Source of the DNA: Pseudoalteromonas denitrificans DSM 6059
GTDB taxonomy: Bacteria; Pseudomonadota; Gammaproteobacteria; Enterobacterales; Alteromonadaceae
Assembly (NCBI RefSeq): GCF_900112265.1
Contig: NZ_FOLO01000013.1
Coordinates: forward strand, 43,776 to 107,775
DNA length: 64,000 nt
Direction: 5' to 3'
Both the position numbers and the translations under genes were made by a program. Shown one piece after another: positions 35,795 through 45,685 of the stretch; within the stretch, counting starts at the first letter, position 1; each line of letters starts with the position of its first letter. The notes below the pieces were generated by a model. It had not been told where the DNA came from, ran no database searches, and was given only the letters and a program-made list of their open reading frames with translations.

Positions 35795-36715
35795 TTAAAT
35801 TAATTCAATTGCAAAACCTGTAATACATGCCGTGGTCAATACTACAAAAATAAAAGCGAACAAAAGCGGCCAATGAAACATTTTTTTCATCATGATCATT
35901 TCAGGTAAACTTGCACCTGCACCAGCTATGGTAAGTGACATAATTGCACCCATTGCCATGCCTTTTGCAGCAAGAGCCGTTGCAATTGGCACCATAGTGG
36001 ATGCTCTAACATAAAGAAAAACACCTATGATGGCTGAAACTGGAATTAACCATAAAAGGTTTTGACCTGCGAGATTTTCAAAAGCGGTTTGTGGTACGTA
36101 ACCATGCAAAACTGCGCCTACAGCGACACCTAAAACCATGTAAGGAGAAAAAGAAATGAATTGTTTGATTGTTTCTGAAAATAATTTTTTCCACTGTAAT
36201 GGTTTATTATTTAGCTCAGGGATGTCATCAAAGTCTGAATTATGAGCCTTTTTAGTGTTGCAAGCTTTTTGATTAGAGTTAAAAATATCAGCACGGATAA
36301 AACGTTGGAAATTATATTTTTGCAATAAAATACCACTTAATACAGCACAAATAACAACAAATAGAGAATAAATAAGTGTTATTTTTGCACCAAAACTTAT
36401 CCAAAATAATCCCACAATAAAAGGGTTTAGAAGTGGGGAGGTAAATAAAAATGCCATGATTGGGCCAAAAGCGGCTCTTGCTTGAATTAAACCGATAGTC
36501 ATAGGTAACGTTGAACAGCTGCAAAAAGGAGTCACCGCACCTAAACCTACTGCAATACCATATCCTCGATTACCACTGAGTAAACGTTTAATTTTTTCGG
36601 GGGGAAGTTTCTGGTTAATTAAGCTTACAACAAAGCTAATCGCAATAAATAGTACAGCCAGCTCGCTAAAAACGAGCATAAAAAATTCTAAAGCACTGGA
36701 TAATTGAGTTGACAT
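35795..36715 (-). CDS. Permease of the DUF318/ArsP-like family
   Basis: The 306-residue protein has about eight membrane spans. The family signature TPFCSCSTLPM is at residues 62-72, with FTSPLLNPFIVGLF after it and the second half repeating the pattern (AGASLPEMIMM). ArsP members export organic arsenicals; others (YraQ type) have unknown substrates. No ars genes are nearby, so the substrate is left open. It is first in a two-gene operon with the M14 carboxypeptidase. Confidence 0.87.
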   Translation of the reverse strand: MSTQLSSALEFFMLVFSELAVLFIAISFVVSLINQKLPPEKIKRLLSGNRGYGIAVGLGAVTPFCSCSTLPMTIGLIQARAAFGPIMAFLFTSPLLNPFIVGLFWISFGAKITLIYSLFVVICAVLSGILLQKYNFQRFIRADIFNSNQKACNTKKAHNSDFDDIPELNNKPLQWKKLFSETIKQFISFSPYMVLGVAVGAVLHGYVPQTAFENLAGQNLLWLIPVSAIIGVFLYVRASTMVPIATALAAKGMAMGAIMSLTIAGAGASLPEMIMMKKMFHWPLLFAFIFVVLTTACITGFAIELI

Positions 36716-37085
36716 TGAAAGTTCTCTTTAAATATATTTCGAATAACGTGGAATTATTATAATTCGACAAATCTAGAATTGTCAAATGTTAGTTTAAAGG
36801 TTTTTTATAAACTATTTTTGGTAGTGGTAAATTACTTGATGAAAGTAAAGTTATCCCTGATTCTGCATTTTTTAGCAGGATAAAATGAATTAGTTTTTCT
36901 GTTTCAGACTCATTTATATTTCACTATAGAGTCTTAATATTTGAATATATCAATAGAAAGTTTAGTAAAAGGGTCCCTATTTTACTATAAAATGTACCTA
37001 ATATGTGTTTATATTACATTGTGTATAAATGCTTAGTTTTAAGCATTGTGCTACTAACTTAATAGTCATTATTAATGGAACTAAT
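36716..37085. other. 370-base intergenic stretch, no gene seen
   Basis: This AT-rich stretch lies between the divergent permease and leucine-rich-repeat genes and presumably holds both promoters. I see no open frame of note, no strong inverted repeat and no tRNA-like fold. Confidence 0.5.
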
Positions 37086-38315
37086 ATGAATAAAATAATT
37101 ATTTTTCTTTTGTTATGTTTTTTTTATTGTACAACCGCAAAGGGGGATGCGTTAGCAGAAGAAATACCTGATTTAGAGGATACTTACTATTGGCTTGCAG
37201 ATATTTTAGGTGATGAGTTTAATGAAGAGCAATATAGGTTAGATAGGCTAATAGATTTACAAACATTATTGATAGATAAAAAGTGCTTAGATGATGATAG
37301 TTTGAGATTTTTGGCACCATTAAAAAACCTTAGAGCAATTTATATACCAAATGATAATTGTGAACAAAGGCTTATAACGGGTAGGGGGTTCAAGTGGTTA
37401 TCGGACTTAAAAAAATTAGAAGAGCTTGATTTTGACTATAATGATATTAGACCTATTTACTTTTTTTATTTAAGTCATTTGACTAATTTACATACTTTAT
37501 CTTTAAGAGGTAATAAATTAAATGAAAAAAAATTATTTGGTCTGTTATTTTTATCTCAGCTAAAAACCTTGCATGTGAATACAAATAATTTTAATAACAA
37601 TAGTCTCAAAAATCTGAGTGTACTTACATGGCATCCTAATTTAATAACATTAGACATAGGAGATAATGCAATTGACGGGAGTAGCTTGTCAGCATTAAGT
37701 CATCTTAGAATCAAAAAATTAGTACTGGATGGTTGGCCAAATTCAAAAAATAACTTCCTCCTTAATGAAGAGTTGATTATTCCAATCAAATCTATGAAAA
37801 ACCTAACAACTTTAAGTATTAATTATTTAGACATTTCAAAAACATTTATGACTGGCTTATTTTCAACTCAGATAAAATATCTACATTTTAATACTTATAC
37901 ATTATCTCTAGATGAAACTCTTGAAATGATCCTACATTCAAATATTGAACTCATTAAACTTTCTCCTGAAATTATTCAAAACTTTATTAAAGCTAATAAA
38001 TATGCAGACTTATATTCAGCATTATCTGTTAGATCATCAATTGCTCTTCAAATTAGTCATTTTAATGATAAGAACTCGCGGCTTGAATTAGGTAATCTTA
38101 CAGAAGGATTACCAGTTAAAACTTTATTTTTTAGTTATTTTGATTCAATTGAAAATGAATTACCTAAACTTGAACTTTTTCCTGAATTGAAAATAATTTT
38201 ATTAAGTTATAAAGATTATCCTTATTTAAAAAGAGCAGGGGAAGTCGATGAGTTACAAAACCCTGAAAGCTTCAACTTTGATGTTTATCACTATGAAAAA
38301 TATACAGTTCATTAA
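37086..38315 (+). CDS. Secreted leucine-rich-repeat protein
   Basis: The 409-residue protein begins with a signal peptide, MNKIIIFLLLCFFYCTTAKGDA. From about residue 60 it shows degenerate leucine-rich repeats of 22-25 residues: LHTLSLRGNKLNEKKL, LKTLHVNTNNFNNNSL, LITLDIGDNAIDGSSL, IKKLVLDGW. An upstream in-frame ATG at 37029 would bury the signal peptide behind 19 extra residues, so 37086 is chosen. Such repeats bind proteins; the partner is unknown. It is a single gene, with no secretion or toxin genes beside it. Confidence 0.78.
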   Translation: MNKIIIFLLLCFFYCTTAKGDALAEEIPDLEDTYYWLADILGDEFNEEQYRLDRLIDLQTLLIDKKCLDDDSLRFLAPLKNLRAIYIPNDNCEQRLITGRGFKWLSDLKKLEELDFDYNDIRPIYFFYLSHLTNLHTLSLRGNKLNEKKLFGLLFLSQLKTLHVNTNNFNNNSLKNLSVLTWHPNLITLDIGDNAIDGSSLSALSHLRIKKLVLDGWPNSKNNFLLNEELIIPIKSMKNLTTLSINYLDISKTFMTGLFSTQIKYLHFNTYTLSLDETLEMILHSNIELIKLSPEIIQNFIKANKYADLYSALSVRSSIALQISHFNDKNSRLELGNLTEGLPVKTLFFSYFDSIENELPKLELFPELKIILLSYKDYPYLKRAGEVDELQNPESFNFDVYHYEKYTVH

Positions 38316-38569
38316 TTATTTTTATTTTGTAGTTACTACTATTCAATAACTTATACTTTCCTCCTGTATTTTGTGCTTAATTACTTAGAGGTGATTAAGC
38401 ATAAATACTAACTTCAAAAGATATGTCATTTTGTGTCAGAGTTTTACAAGGGATTTCTATTGAGTTGCTTGTCGTATTTAGCATGTCATTCATCGAAAGT
38501 GCACTTCATTTATCAGCAAAACTTGCTAGTTTTTAGTCATTATTTCTCATTTATTAAATAGAGATTGGC

Positions 38570-41500
38570 ATGAAATTGATTTCGAATGCTTTGAAAAGTC
38601 CGGCTGCGGTGGCTGTAACCGTTGCGCTTATTTTGCTTGTGGGGGTGATTAGTTTATTTAAGTTACCGGTTCAGTTATTCCCAGATATTGAACGTCCTCG
38701 TATTGCGATTCAAACTACTTGGCGGGCAGCTGCGCCTAAAGAAGTTGAGTCTGAAATTTTAGAACCGCAAGAGCAAGTCTTAAAGGGCATTCCAGGGTTA
38801 CGATCTATGAATGCATTTGCCAATCAAGGAAGCGGTTTTATTAATTTAGAATTTGGCGTTGAAACCGATATGGATCAAACGCTGATTGAAGTTATTAGCC
38901 GAATGACGCGGGTACAAAACCAACCAAGAGATGCTTTACCCCCTCGTATCATGCTAGGTGGGTTTGGTGGTAATAATCCCGCGTTAACGTGGTTTTTCCT
39001 ACAAGCTTTACCTGGTAATACGAAATCAATTGATGAATATATAGATTATACCGATGATGTTATTAGGCCTCGATTAGAAGCTATCAATGGTGTCGCGGGT
39101 GTGCAAACGTTTTCTGCTCAAAATAGGGAGGAGCTGCAAATTCGTTTTGATCCTATCAAGGTTGCACAATACGGCATTCAAATACCTGAGCTTATTTCTT
39201 TAGTATCTGCCAGTAATGATGTTTCAGGAGGGTTTATCGATGTCGGTCGAAGACAGTATACATTACGATTTAATGGTAAATATAAGGTTGAAGAATTATC
39301 TGAACTAATTTTAGAGTCACGTAACTACAGTAATATTCGCTTAGGTGATATTGCTAAAATATCCGTTAGTCGTCAAGACAGGCAACAAATGGCGGTTCAA
39401 AATGGAAACCCTGCTTTTTCAATGCGAATTGATAAAGCGAATGGGGCGAATGTATTAGAAACACTGAATCGTGTTAAAGCCGAAGTTGAATTGATAAATA
39501 CTGAAATATTAGCCGATAAAGAACTTGTAATGGTTCAGTCTTTTGACGCATCAGTTTTTATATATCGTGCCATTAATCTTGTTACCAGTAACTTGTTTAT
39601 GGGTGTCATGTTGTCTTTAGTCGTTTTATGGTTGTTTATTCGCCGTATGAGAGCAACCTTAATAATTGCAACTGCAATACCAATTAGCTTGTTTACCACT
39701 TTTATCGTTTTACAGCTCACAGGGCGTTCATTGAATGTGATATCACTTGCAGGACTTGCATTTGCTGTGGGCATGGTTTTGGATGCGGCGATAGTTGTGC
39801 TTGAAAATATACTTAGAATGCGTGAACAGGGAAATGATTATCATACAAGTTCTGAGCTGGGTTCAAAGCAGGTTTGGGGAGCATTACTTGCTTCAACAGC
39901 CACAACGGTTGCTATATTTTTACCTGTGTTTTTTCTAAAAGACATTGAAGGTCAATTATTTGGTGACTTAGCGCTGACTATCGCCATCGCAGTTTCAGTT
40001 TCTTTATTAGTGGCGGCAGTGCTATTGCCTGTATTGGCTAAATATTATTTAAAAGAACGTAGCATTCCAGACCCTAATCAAGCGTTATGGCAAAAAATGA
40101 GTGCTTTAGTAATGACTGCTACTAATACTTCAGTTAAGCGGGTGTTACTTGCATTAACTATGTTAGTGATCCCTGTTGCAGTTACTTATGTTGCTATGCC
40201 TAAACTGGATTATTTACCGCCAGTAAAACGTGATGCCGTTGATGCAAACTTAAGGTTTCCACCGGGTGCTAATATCAAAACGATAGAGCAAGAGGTTGTA
40301 AAACCTATTGTTGAACGTTTAAAACCTTATATGGATGGTACTAAAGAGCCTGCGCTTAAAAATTACTACTTATTTAGTGGACCCTTTGGTGGCAATTTAG
40401 GCATAAGAGCAAAAGATCAATCTAAAGTAAATGAGTTACTTGACGTTGTGAAAAATGAAGTCTTAGTGGACTTGCCTGATACAACCGCATTTGCACGTCA
40501 GGGTAATTTATTTGGTGGGTTTGGTGGTGGTCGCAGTGTACAAGTCCATTTGCAGTCAAAAGATACCAATGCATTGCAACAAGTTGCTAAACAAGGTTTG
40601 CAATGGGTAAAAGATGCGATACCCGATGTGAGTGTCAGAGCTAACCCAGGTCTTGAAATGGCTGAACCTGAAATAAGATTACAGCCTAATGATCGTGAAA
40701 TTTTAGAGCAAGGCTGGAATAGAAGAGATGTGGGTCGTGTGGTGCGTACTTTAGGAGATGGTTTATATGTAGGTGAGTACTTTAACGGTAGTAAACGTTT
40801 AAATATGATTTTACGTGCAGATGGTTGGAGTGATCCTGATACTTTAGGTGACGTACCCATAGTGACGGGAAAAGGCTCGATTAATCAACTATCTGACTTA
40901 GTAACAATTGATAGGACAGCAGGACCTTCACGTTTAACCCGTATAGATGGTAACCGAACAATTAGTTTAAACATTAATCCACCTAAAGGTTGGTCTTTAG
41001 AGGAGACAATCGCGGTACTCAAAACTCAGGTAGAGCCAAAAATAAGGGCTTTAATGCCTCAAGATGGCAATATTATATATGGTGGTAGTGCTGACCAGCT
41101 TGAAAAAGCCATAGGCATTATGAGTGAAAACTTTGCATTTGCATTAGTGATTCTATTTTTATTGATGGCTGCGTTATTTAGGTCTGTGAAAGACAGCGCA
41201 TTGGTAGTGATCACTATACCTTTAGCAACTGTTGGCGGAATATTAGCATTACAAATTCTTAATTTGTTTGTATTTCAACCGCTTGATTTATTAACCATGA
41301 TAGGATTTGTCATTTTATTAGGTTTAGTTGTGAACAATGCTATTTTACTTGTTCATCAAACTCGTTTAGCACAACAAAATGGTTTGACCCGTGATGAGGC
41401 TGTGAAACAGGCATTAACCTTAAGATTACGTCCAATTTTTATGAGTACAGCCACTAGCTTTTTTGGCATGTTACCGCTGTTATTAGTCCCAGGTGCAGGC

Positions 41501-41683
41501 AGTGTCATTTATCGTGGTTTGGCGGGTGTTATTGTTGGTGGGTTAGGGGTGAGTACCATTTTCACAATTGTGCTTTTACCTTGCTTATTAAGATTAACAG
41601 CAAAAGACTTTGGTTTTTCGATTAAAACACAAGATGAGTCTAAACATTTAGTCACAGTAGCAGCGAATACTGCTGAAAAATAA
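38570..41683 (+). CDS. RND-family efflux pump, inner-membrane transporter
   Basis: The 1037-residue protein has the 12-span RND layout. The N terminus reads LFKLPVQLFPDIERPRIAIQTTW with AAAPKEVESEILEPQEQVL, a branch different from the pump at 28284. Span 4 reads VGMVLDAAIVVLEN, again with a single Asp where AcrB has two. The second half contains LGLVVNNAILLVHQTR. It comes before its adaptor, 11 bases apart, the reverse of the usual order. No outer-membrane channel is encoded beside it. Confidence 0.93.
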   Translation: MKLISNALKSPAAVAVTVALILLVGVISLFKLPVQLFPDIERPRIAIQTTWRAAAPKEVESEILEPQEQVLKGIPGLRSMNAFANQGSGFINLEFGVETDMDQTLIEVISRMTRVQNQPRDALPPRIMLGGFGGNNPALTWFFLQALPGNTKSIDEYIDYTDDVIRPRLEAINGVAGVQTFSAQNREELQIRFDPIKVAQYGIQIPELISLVSASNDVSGGFIDVGRRQYTLRFNGKYKVEELSELILESRNYSNIRLGDIAKISVSRQDRQQMAVQNGNPAFSMRIDKANGANVLETLNRVKAEVELINTEILADKELVMVQSFDASVFIYRAINLVTSNLFMGVMLSLVVLWLFIRRMRATLIIATAIPISLFTTFIVLQLTGRSLNVISLAGLAFAVGMVLDAAIVVLENILRMREQGNDYHTSSELGSKQVWGALLASTATTVAIFLPVFFLKDIEGQLFGDLALTIAIAVSVSLLVAAVLLPVLAKYYLKERSIPDPNQALWQKMSALVMTATNTSVKRVLLALTMLVIPVAVTYVAMPKLDYLPPVKRDAVDANLRFPPGANIKTIEQEVVKPIVERLKPYMDGTKEPALKNYYLFSGPFGGNLGIRAKDQSKVNELLDVVKNEVLVDLPDTTAFARQGNLFGGFGGGRSVQVHLQSKDTNALQQVAKQGLQWVKDAIPDVSVRANPGLEMAEPEIRLQPNDREILEQGWNRRDVGRVVRTLGDGLYVGEYFNGSKRLNMILRADGWSDPDTLGDVPIVTGKGSINQLSDLVTIDRTAGPSRLTRIDGNRTISLNINPPKGWSLEETIAVLKTQVEPKIRALMPQDGNIIYGGSADQLEKAIGIMSENFAFALVILFLLMAALFRSVKDSALVVITIPLATVGGILALQILNLFVFQPLDLLTMIGFVILLGLVVNNAILLVHQTRLAQQNGLTRDEAVKQALTLRLRPIFMSTATSFFGMLPLLLVPGAGSVIYRGLAGVIVGGLGVSTIFTIVLLPCLLRLTAKDFGFSIKTQDESKHLVTVAANTAEK

Positions 41684-41694
41684 TTTAGGAAAAT

Positions 41695-42765
41695 ATGATG
41701 AAAAAATTACTTTTAAGTATGTTATCAGCGGCATTAATTACAAGCACATTAGCTGTATCAGCAGAAGATCAAAAAGCAAAGTTAGTGACGGTAGATTTGG
41801 CTAAAAATGAACAAGTAAACCCAACAACTTGGTTACCTGGAAATGTGATTAGCCGAACAAATTCACCTATTTCTGCAGAGCAAACTGGTCAACTACTTTG
41901 GATTGAAGATGTCGGTAAAAAAGTAAAAAAAGGTCAGGAAATAGCGACAATTGATAATCGCCATTTGAAACTACAATTGGCGCAAAGACATGCATTATTA
42001 AAACAACATGAAGCCGATGTAGAATATTTAACAAAACAAAAAAAGCGTATGTCTAAACTCAATAAAATGAACAATACAGCCTTGAGCGAACTTGAGCGCA
42101 TTATAAAAGATTTAGCCATTGCACAAAATGAAGTTTTAGCATTAGCATCACAAATTGCTCAAACCCAGTTAGCCATAGATAAAACACATATCACAGCGCC
42201 ATTTTCAGGTAGTATAAGTCAGAGATTTGTTAATGTAGGTGAGCTCATTTCAATTGGTAGACCGTTAGTACAATTGGTTGATACGTATCATTTAGATATA
42301 AAAATTGCCGCGCCTATGAATATTGCGCCTTATTTAAAACAAGATGCAAAAGTAATGGTGAAATGGCAAGAAAAACTAATTGAATTACCAGTGAGAACAT
42401 GGAGTCAGGCTGGTTCTCAAATATCGCGTACTTTTGATGTGCATTTATCAGCGGATGGCTTAAATTTATTAGCGGGTTCTGCTGTAACCGTTTCTTTGCC
42501 AAAAGATGCCACAAAATTAGCTACGCTTGTGCCACGAGATGCGCTGGTTTTAAGAGAGAAAGAAATTTATATTTTAACTGTGGATGAAAATAATCAAGCT
42601 AAAAAGGTTAATGTCTTAGTCGGGCAGGGGATAGGTCAGTGGGTTTCAATTTCAGGTGATGTGAATGCAGGTGATGAAGTCATAATTAGAGGTGGAGAAA
42701 GGTTGCAAGCCGGACAACAAATTAGACGTAATAAAGACCTTGTTGCAAAGGTTGAGCTAAATTAG
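41695..42765 (+). CDS. RND efflux periplasmic adaptor (HlyD/MFP family)
   Basis: The 356-residue protein has a cleavable signal peptide (LLLSMLSAALITSTLAVSAED), unlike the lipoprotein adaptor at 31364. The split lipoyl domain shows as GQLLWIEDVGKKVKKGQEIATIDN and ITAPFSGSISQRFVNVGELISIGRPLVQLV, with a coiled-coil hairpin between them. It is 11 bases after its pump gene and links that pump to an outer-membrane channel encoded elsewhere. Confidence 0.92.
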   Translation: MMKKLLLSMLSAALITSTLAVSAEDQKAKLVTVDLAKNEQVNPTTWLPGNVISRTNSPISAEQTGQLLWIEDVGKKVKKGQEIATIDNRHLKLQLAQRHALLKQHEADVEYLTKQKKRMSKLNKMNNTALSELERIIKDLAIAQNEVLALASQIAQTQLAIDKTHITAPFSGSISQRFVNVGELISIGRPLVQLVDTYHLDIKIAAPMNIAPYLKQDAKVMVKWQEKLIELPVRTWSQAGSQISRTFDVHLSADGLNLLAGSAVTVSLPKDATKLATLVPRDALVLREKEIYILTVDENNQAKKVNVLVGQGIGQWVSISGDVNAGDEVIIRGGERLQAGQQIRRNKDLVAKVELN

Positions 42766-42806
42766 CTTATTTTTGAATATAAAACTAAAGGTTTTTACTC
42801 TTAAAT

Positions 42807-42844
42807 AGTGATCTGAACAAATACCTTATTTTGTGAAGATCACT
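42807..42844. terminator. Possible bidirectional terminator between convergent genes
   Basis: AGTGATCT (42807-42814) and AGATCACT (42837-42844) form an 8-bp inverted repeat with a 22-base loop between the adaptor gene and the convergent DUF2182 gene. The T tracts are weak, so this is a tentative call. Confidence 0.4.
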
Positions 42845-42881
42845 TTCACGGCTTCATTAGTATTTTTATTGAAATGAAAGC

Positions 42882-43646
42882 TTATGAGTAATGAAAGCGC
42901 ACTAAAATAAATACACAAGATAGTATTAAACCAATGCCCAGTATTTTGCTAAATACTGCTCCATATGGAGCGAGCTTTTCAATTAAGACAATGACTGTTA
43001 AAGCTAAAATCCACTTGAGATCCATGACACCAGCTACAAATAATAACGCCATTAAAACCCAGCAACAGCCAATGCAGTATTGGCCATGTTTAAAACCTAT
43101 TTTTATTGAGTTTAAGGTTCCTTCTTGCCATTGCGTTATAATAAAGCTCAAGGGGGAACGGCATAATTTTAGACAGCGCTGTTTGATAGGTAACCATTGA
43201 TACACTCCAGCACTGAATAATAATAAGCAGGTAAACCACTTTTGTGCACTTATCATCATAGGGGATAATATTGAAAGATAGTGTAATCCATACTGTACTA
43301 AAGTGATAATAAAGCTATATAGCGTCCAGGACAGTAAATAACCTAAGACAAAGTAAAGAGTATGTGAATATTTTGCTTTGCGAATTTTTCTATTTTGATT
43401 AATTTTTTCAACTAACAGTATTACTGGCAAAGCAGACGGAAGCATCATGCCAGCCATCATGATTGACCACATTATAAATAACAGAAGTATGTCAAGTGTA
43501 CTCCAGTGGGATATCGGAGCCATATTCATGCTCATCATAAAAACCATGTAGTACCAACTTACCGTTATTAAGGTAAATATAATGAGCAGTATTAGTTTTT
43601 CATTTAATTTACTGGCACTAAAAGTATTCAAAATTAGTTTGCCCAT
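42882..43646 (-). CDS. DUF2182 integral membrane protein
   Basis: The 254-residue protein has about six membrane spans and the DUF2182 features: a Met-rich second span MWSIMMAGMMLPSALP and a GQYCIGCCWVLMALLFVAGVMDLKW segment with two Cys. The family is annotated as a predicted metal-binding membrane protein, but its role is unsettled. Its start overlaps the DUF1326 gene by 13 bases, so the two are translated together, and Met/Cys-rich spans would suit a metal such as copper. That last point is inference. Confidence 0.85.
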   Translation of the reverse strand: MGKLILNTFSASKLNEKLILLIIFTLITVSWYYMVFMMSMNMAPISHWSTLDILLLFIMWSIMMAGMMLPSALPVILLVEKINQNRKIRKAKYSHTLYFVLGYLLSWTLYSFIITLVQYGLHYLSILSPMMISAQKWFTCLLLFSAGVYQWLPIKQRCLKLCRSPLSFIITQWQEGTLNSIKIGFKHGQYCIGCCWVLMALLFVAGVMDLKWILALTVIVLIEKLAPYGAVFSKILGIGLILSCVFILVRFHYS

Positions 43647-44269
43647 TCAACTTCAGCTTTAGCTGCAAACCTTCCAACATGTTGAAAATCTAATGAATTA
43701 TGTTTTATAGACATTTCACTCGATGTACCTATGATGCCATCGTTCCAAAAGAATCCACCATCGGGGTAAGTGATATGCACATTTTGATCTTCACCATTCA
43801 TAGGGTTAATTAAAGGTGTTTGTTGTACTTTTAAGATACTTTCGACTGAAAATGATGAATATTTATCATCGATATTCATGGTGATTTTTTTGACCAATGG
43901 CCCTTCAAATTCACTAAAAGTCGTTGCTAACCCTTCAAAAGGCATGCCTCCAGCCTGACCCGAAAATATAGTTGCGATTGCTGTGACTTGCTCTTCAGTT
44001 GCTTCGCTGCAGATAAATAAAGCACCTTTACCATTACCTTCGTGTATGGCTTTTGGCCAAGTTGCAGCAAAAACAATTTTTAGACCTGAGAGGTCTAAGT
44101 TATTTAATTGTCCACTTTTCACAAGAAAACCTAACAGTGCTTCGCAACCGCCTGATGTGCTATCAGGGAATCCTGAAAATTGACAACCACAGCCATGACT
44201 ACAGTTACAACACTCAATGTGATGCATAGATAAAGACCATTTTTTATCGTCAGACATAACATTCACCAT
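43634..44269 (-). CDS. DUF1326 protein
   Basis: The 211-residue protein belongs to DUF1326. Near the N terminus lies a cysteine-rich motif, HIECCNCSHGCGCQFSGFP, and the family LKIVFAATWPKAIHEGNGKGALFI and FEGLATTFSEFEGP segments follow. No signal peptide is seen. An in-frame ATG at 44257 is an alternative start. It is first in a two-gene operon with DUF2182, a pairing common in proteobacteria. The Cys cluster suggests metal binding. Confidence 0.85.
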   Translation of the reverse strand: MVNVMSDDKKWSLSMHHIECCNCSHGCGCQFSGFPDSTSGGCEALLGFLVKSGQLNNLDLSGLKIVFAATWPKAIHEGNGKGALFICSEATEEQVTAIATIFSGQAGGMPFEGLATTFSEFEGPLVKKITMNIDDKYSSFSVESILKVQQTPLINPMNGEDQNVHITYPDGGFFWNDGIIGTSSEMSIKHNSLDFQHVGRFAAKAEVEWAN

Positions 44270-44362
44270 ATGTTAATGAATTAGATTATGAGTATAGCTG
44301 AGATAGTTTTTTTGGCTGGTATAGCTGGGCTAATTAAGGAGCAAAGTATAAAGTACTAATAT

Positions 44363-44387
44363 AAAAAGGTGCGATATACACCTTTTT
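44363..44387. terminator. Rho-independent terminator downstream of the DUF2750 gene
   Basis: AAAAAGGTG (44363-44371) and CACCTTTTT (44379-44387) form a 9-bp stem with a 7-base loop and T runs on both strands. It sits 20 bases past the minus-strand DUF2750 stop codon. Confidence 0.8.
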
Positions 44388-44407
44388 ATATTGTGGAAAA
44401 TGAAACC

Positions 44408-44779
44408 TTATAAAGCTTCTATTGAAGCGATGCCTTGTGTGAATGCTGATAAATCTACTTCTAGACATTCACCCTCTTCTTGCCAATTTACACCTATGAT
44501 CACACCATCTTCATTTAAGTCTTCAGCCCAAAACTCAAGCCAATCGGCAACAGGAATCTCAGCCGGTACGTAACTTTTCCATTCATCTACGCAATGTTGT
44601 TGTGCTAATTCGTTATTTGACCAAACAGGCATGACATCTGTATTTTCAAAATTAATAGAATCTAAAACAACCCAATCTTCACTTGCTTTATCTTGAAGGG
44701 CCCAAAGAGTTTGAGTTGGTTTTAATTCAGCTAAAAAAGCTGTGAGTATTTGATTGTCATCTTTCATGATAAGGCTCAT
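44408..44779 (-). CDS. DUF2750 protein
   Basis: The 123-residue protein is acidic and cytoplasmic and matches DUF2750, with LWALQDKASEDWVVLDS, VMPVWSNNELAQQHC and LEFWAEDLNEDGVIIGVNW. The family has no known function. In-frame ATGs at 44779 and 44767 are both possible starts; the second gives MKDDNQ. It stands alone with its own terminator. Confidence 0.85.
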   Translation of the reverse strand: MSLIMKDDNQILTAFLAELKPTQTLWALQDKASEDWVVLDSINFENTDVMPVWSNNELAQQHCVDEWKSYVPAEIPVADWLEFWAEDLNEDGVIIGVNWQEEGECLEVDLSAFTQGIASIEAL

Positions 44780-44926
44780 ATAAATGTATTAAGGTTGGGA
44801 TTATACTTACAACCCTTTTAATGAACAAATTGAAAATATTTTTAAATTTAAGCTTACCTTAAGATTCACCTCTTAAAGTCTGACATATCAACTAAGCATT
44901 TTAGTTAATCAAGACTGGAGATGATT

Positions 44927-45679
44927 ATGACTTTAAAAAATAAAGTAATTGCAATAACAGGTGGAGCGGGTGGTATCGGTTCTTTACTTAGTCAACAATT
45001 TTCGCAACGAGGTGCAAAAGTCATCGTTATTGACAGGGTTGAGAGTATAGACTTTGAAGCTAAATTTGTTACAGGTGATTTATCTAGTACGGATGGTGTA
45101 AAAAACATTGTTCATGAATTAAAAAATGATGATATAGATATTTTAGTCAATCTTGCTGGTTTACAATATTTTGGTCCAATGGAACAAGAAAGCATGGATC
45201 ATACGGCTTTGCTATATTTTGTGAATTTGGTGGCTCCTGTATTACTAACGCAGGCATTACTCCCTAAAATGAAACAGAAAAAAAGTGGTCAAATTGTTAA
45301 TATAGGCTCTACTTTTGGGTCAATTAATTTTGCTCACTTTGTTACTTATTCAAGTTCAAAATCAGGAGTGAAAGGCTTTAGTGAAGCCTTAAGGCGTGAA
45401 GTTAAATCAGATGGTATTGATGTTACTTATATTGCACCAAGGGCAGTAAAAACACCTTTAAATACATCGAAAGTTCTGGAGTTTGCAAAGATGGTTAATA
45501 TGAATATGGATGAACCACAATGGGTGGTTGATCAAATACTTAAAGCAATTGTAAATAAACAAAAAGAAACCTATTTAGGGTTTCCTGAAAAACTATTTGT
45601 TAGAATAAATTCATTGTTTCCAAGATTAGTTGATTGGTCATTGTTTGCAAATGATCAAAAAGCTAAAAAGCTATTTTAA
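44927..45679 (+). CDS. Short-chain dehydrogenase/reductase
   Basis: The 250-residue SDR has the NAD(P)-binding ITGGAGGIG, the VNLAGLQYFGP segment, and the catalytic set Ser in NIGSTFGS and Tyr-Lys in YSSSKSGVK. The substrate is unknown. GGAG at 44917-44920 touches the ATG at 44921 but is 6 bases from the ATG at 44927, so the second is taken as the start. It converges with the HDOD gene and shares a terminator with it. Confidence 0.92.
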   Translation: MTLKNKVIAITGGAGGIGSLLSQQFSQRGAKVIVIDRVESIDFEAKFVTGDLSSTDGVKNIVHELKNDDIDILVNLAGLQYFGPMEQESMDHTALLYFVNLVAPVLLTQALLPKMKQKKSGQIVNIGSTFGSINFAHFVTYSSSKSGVKGFSEALRREVKSDGIDVTYIAPRAVKTPLNTSKVLEFAKMVNMNMDEPQWVVDQILKAIVNKQKETYLGFPEKLFVRINSLFPRLVDWSLFANDQKAKKLF

Positions 45680-45685
45680 GTTTAT

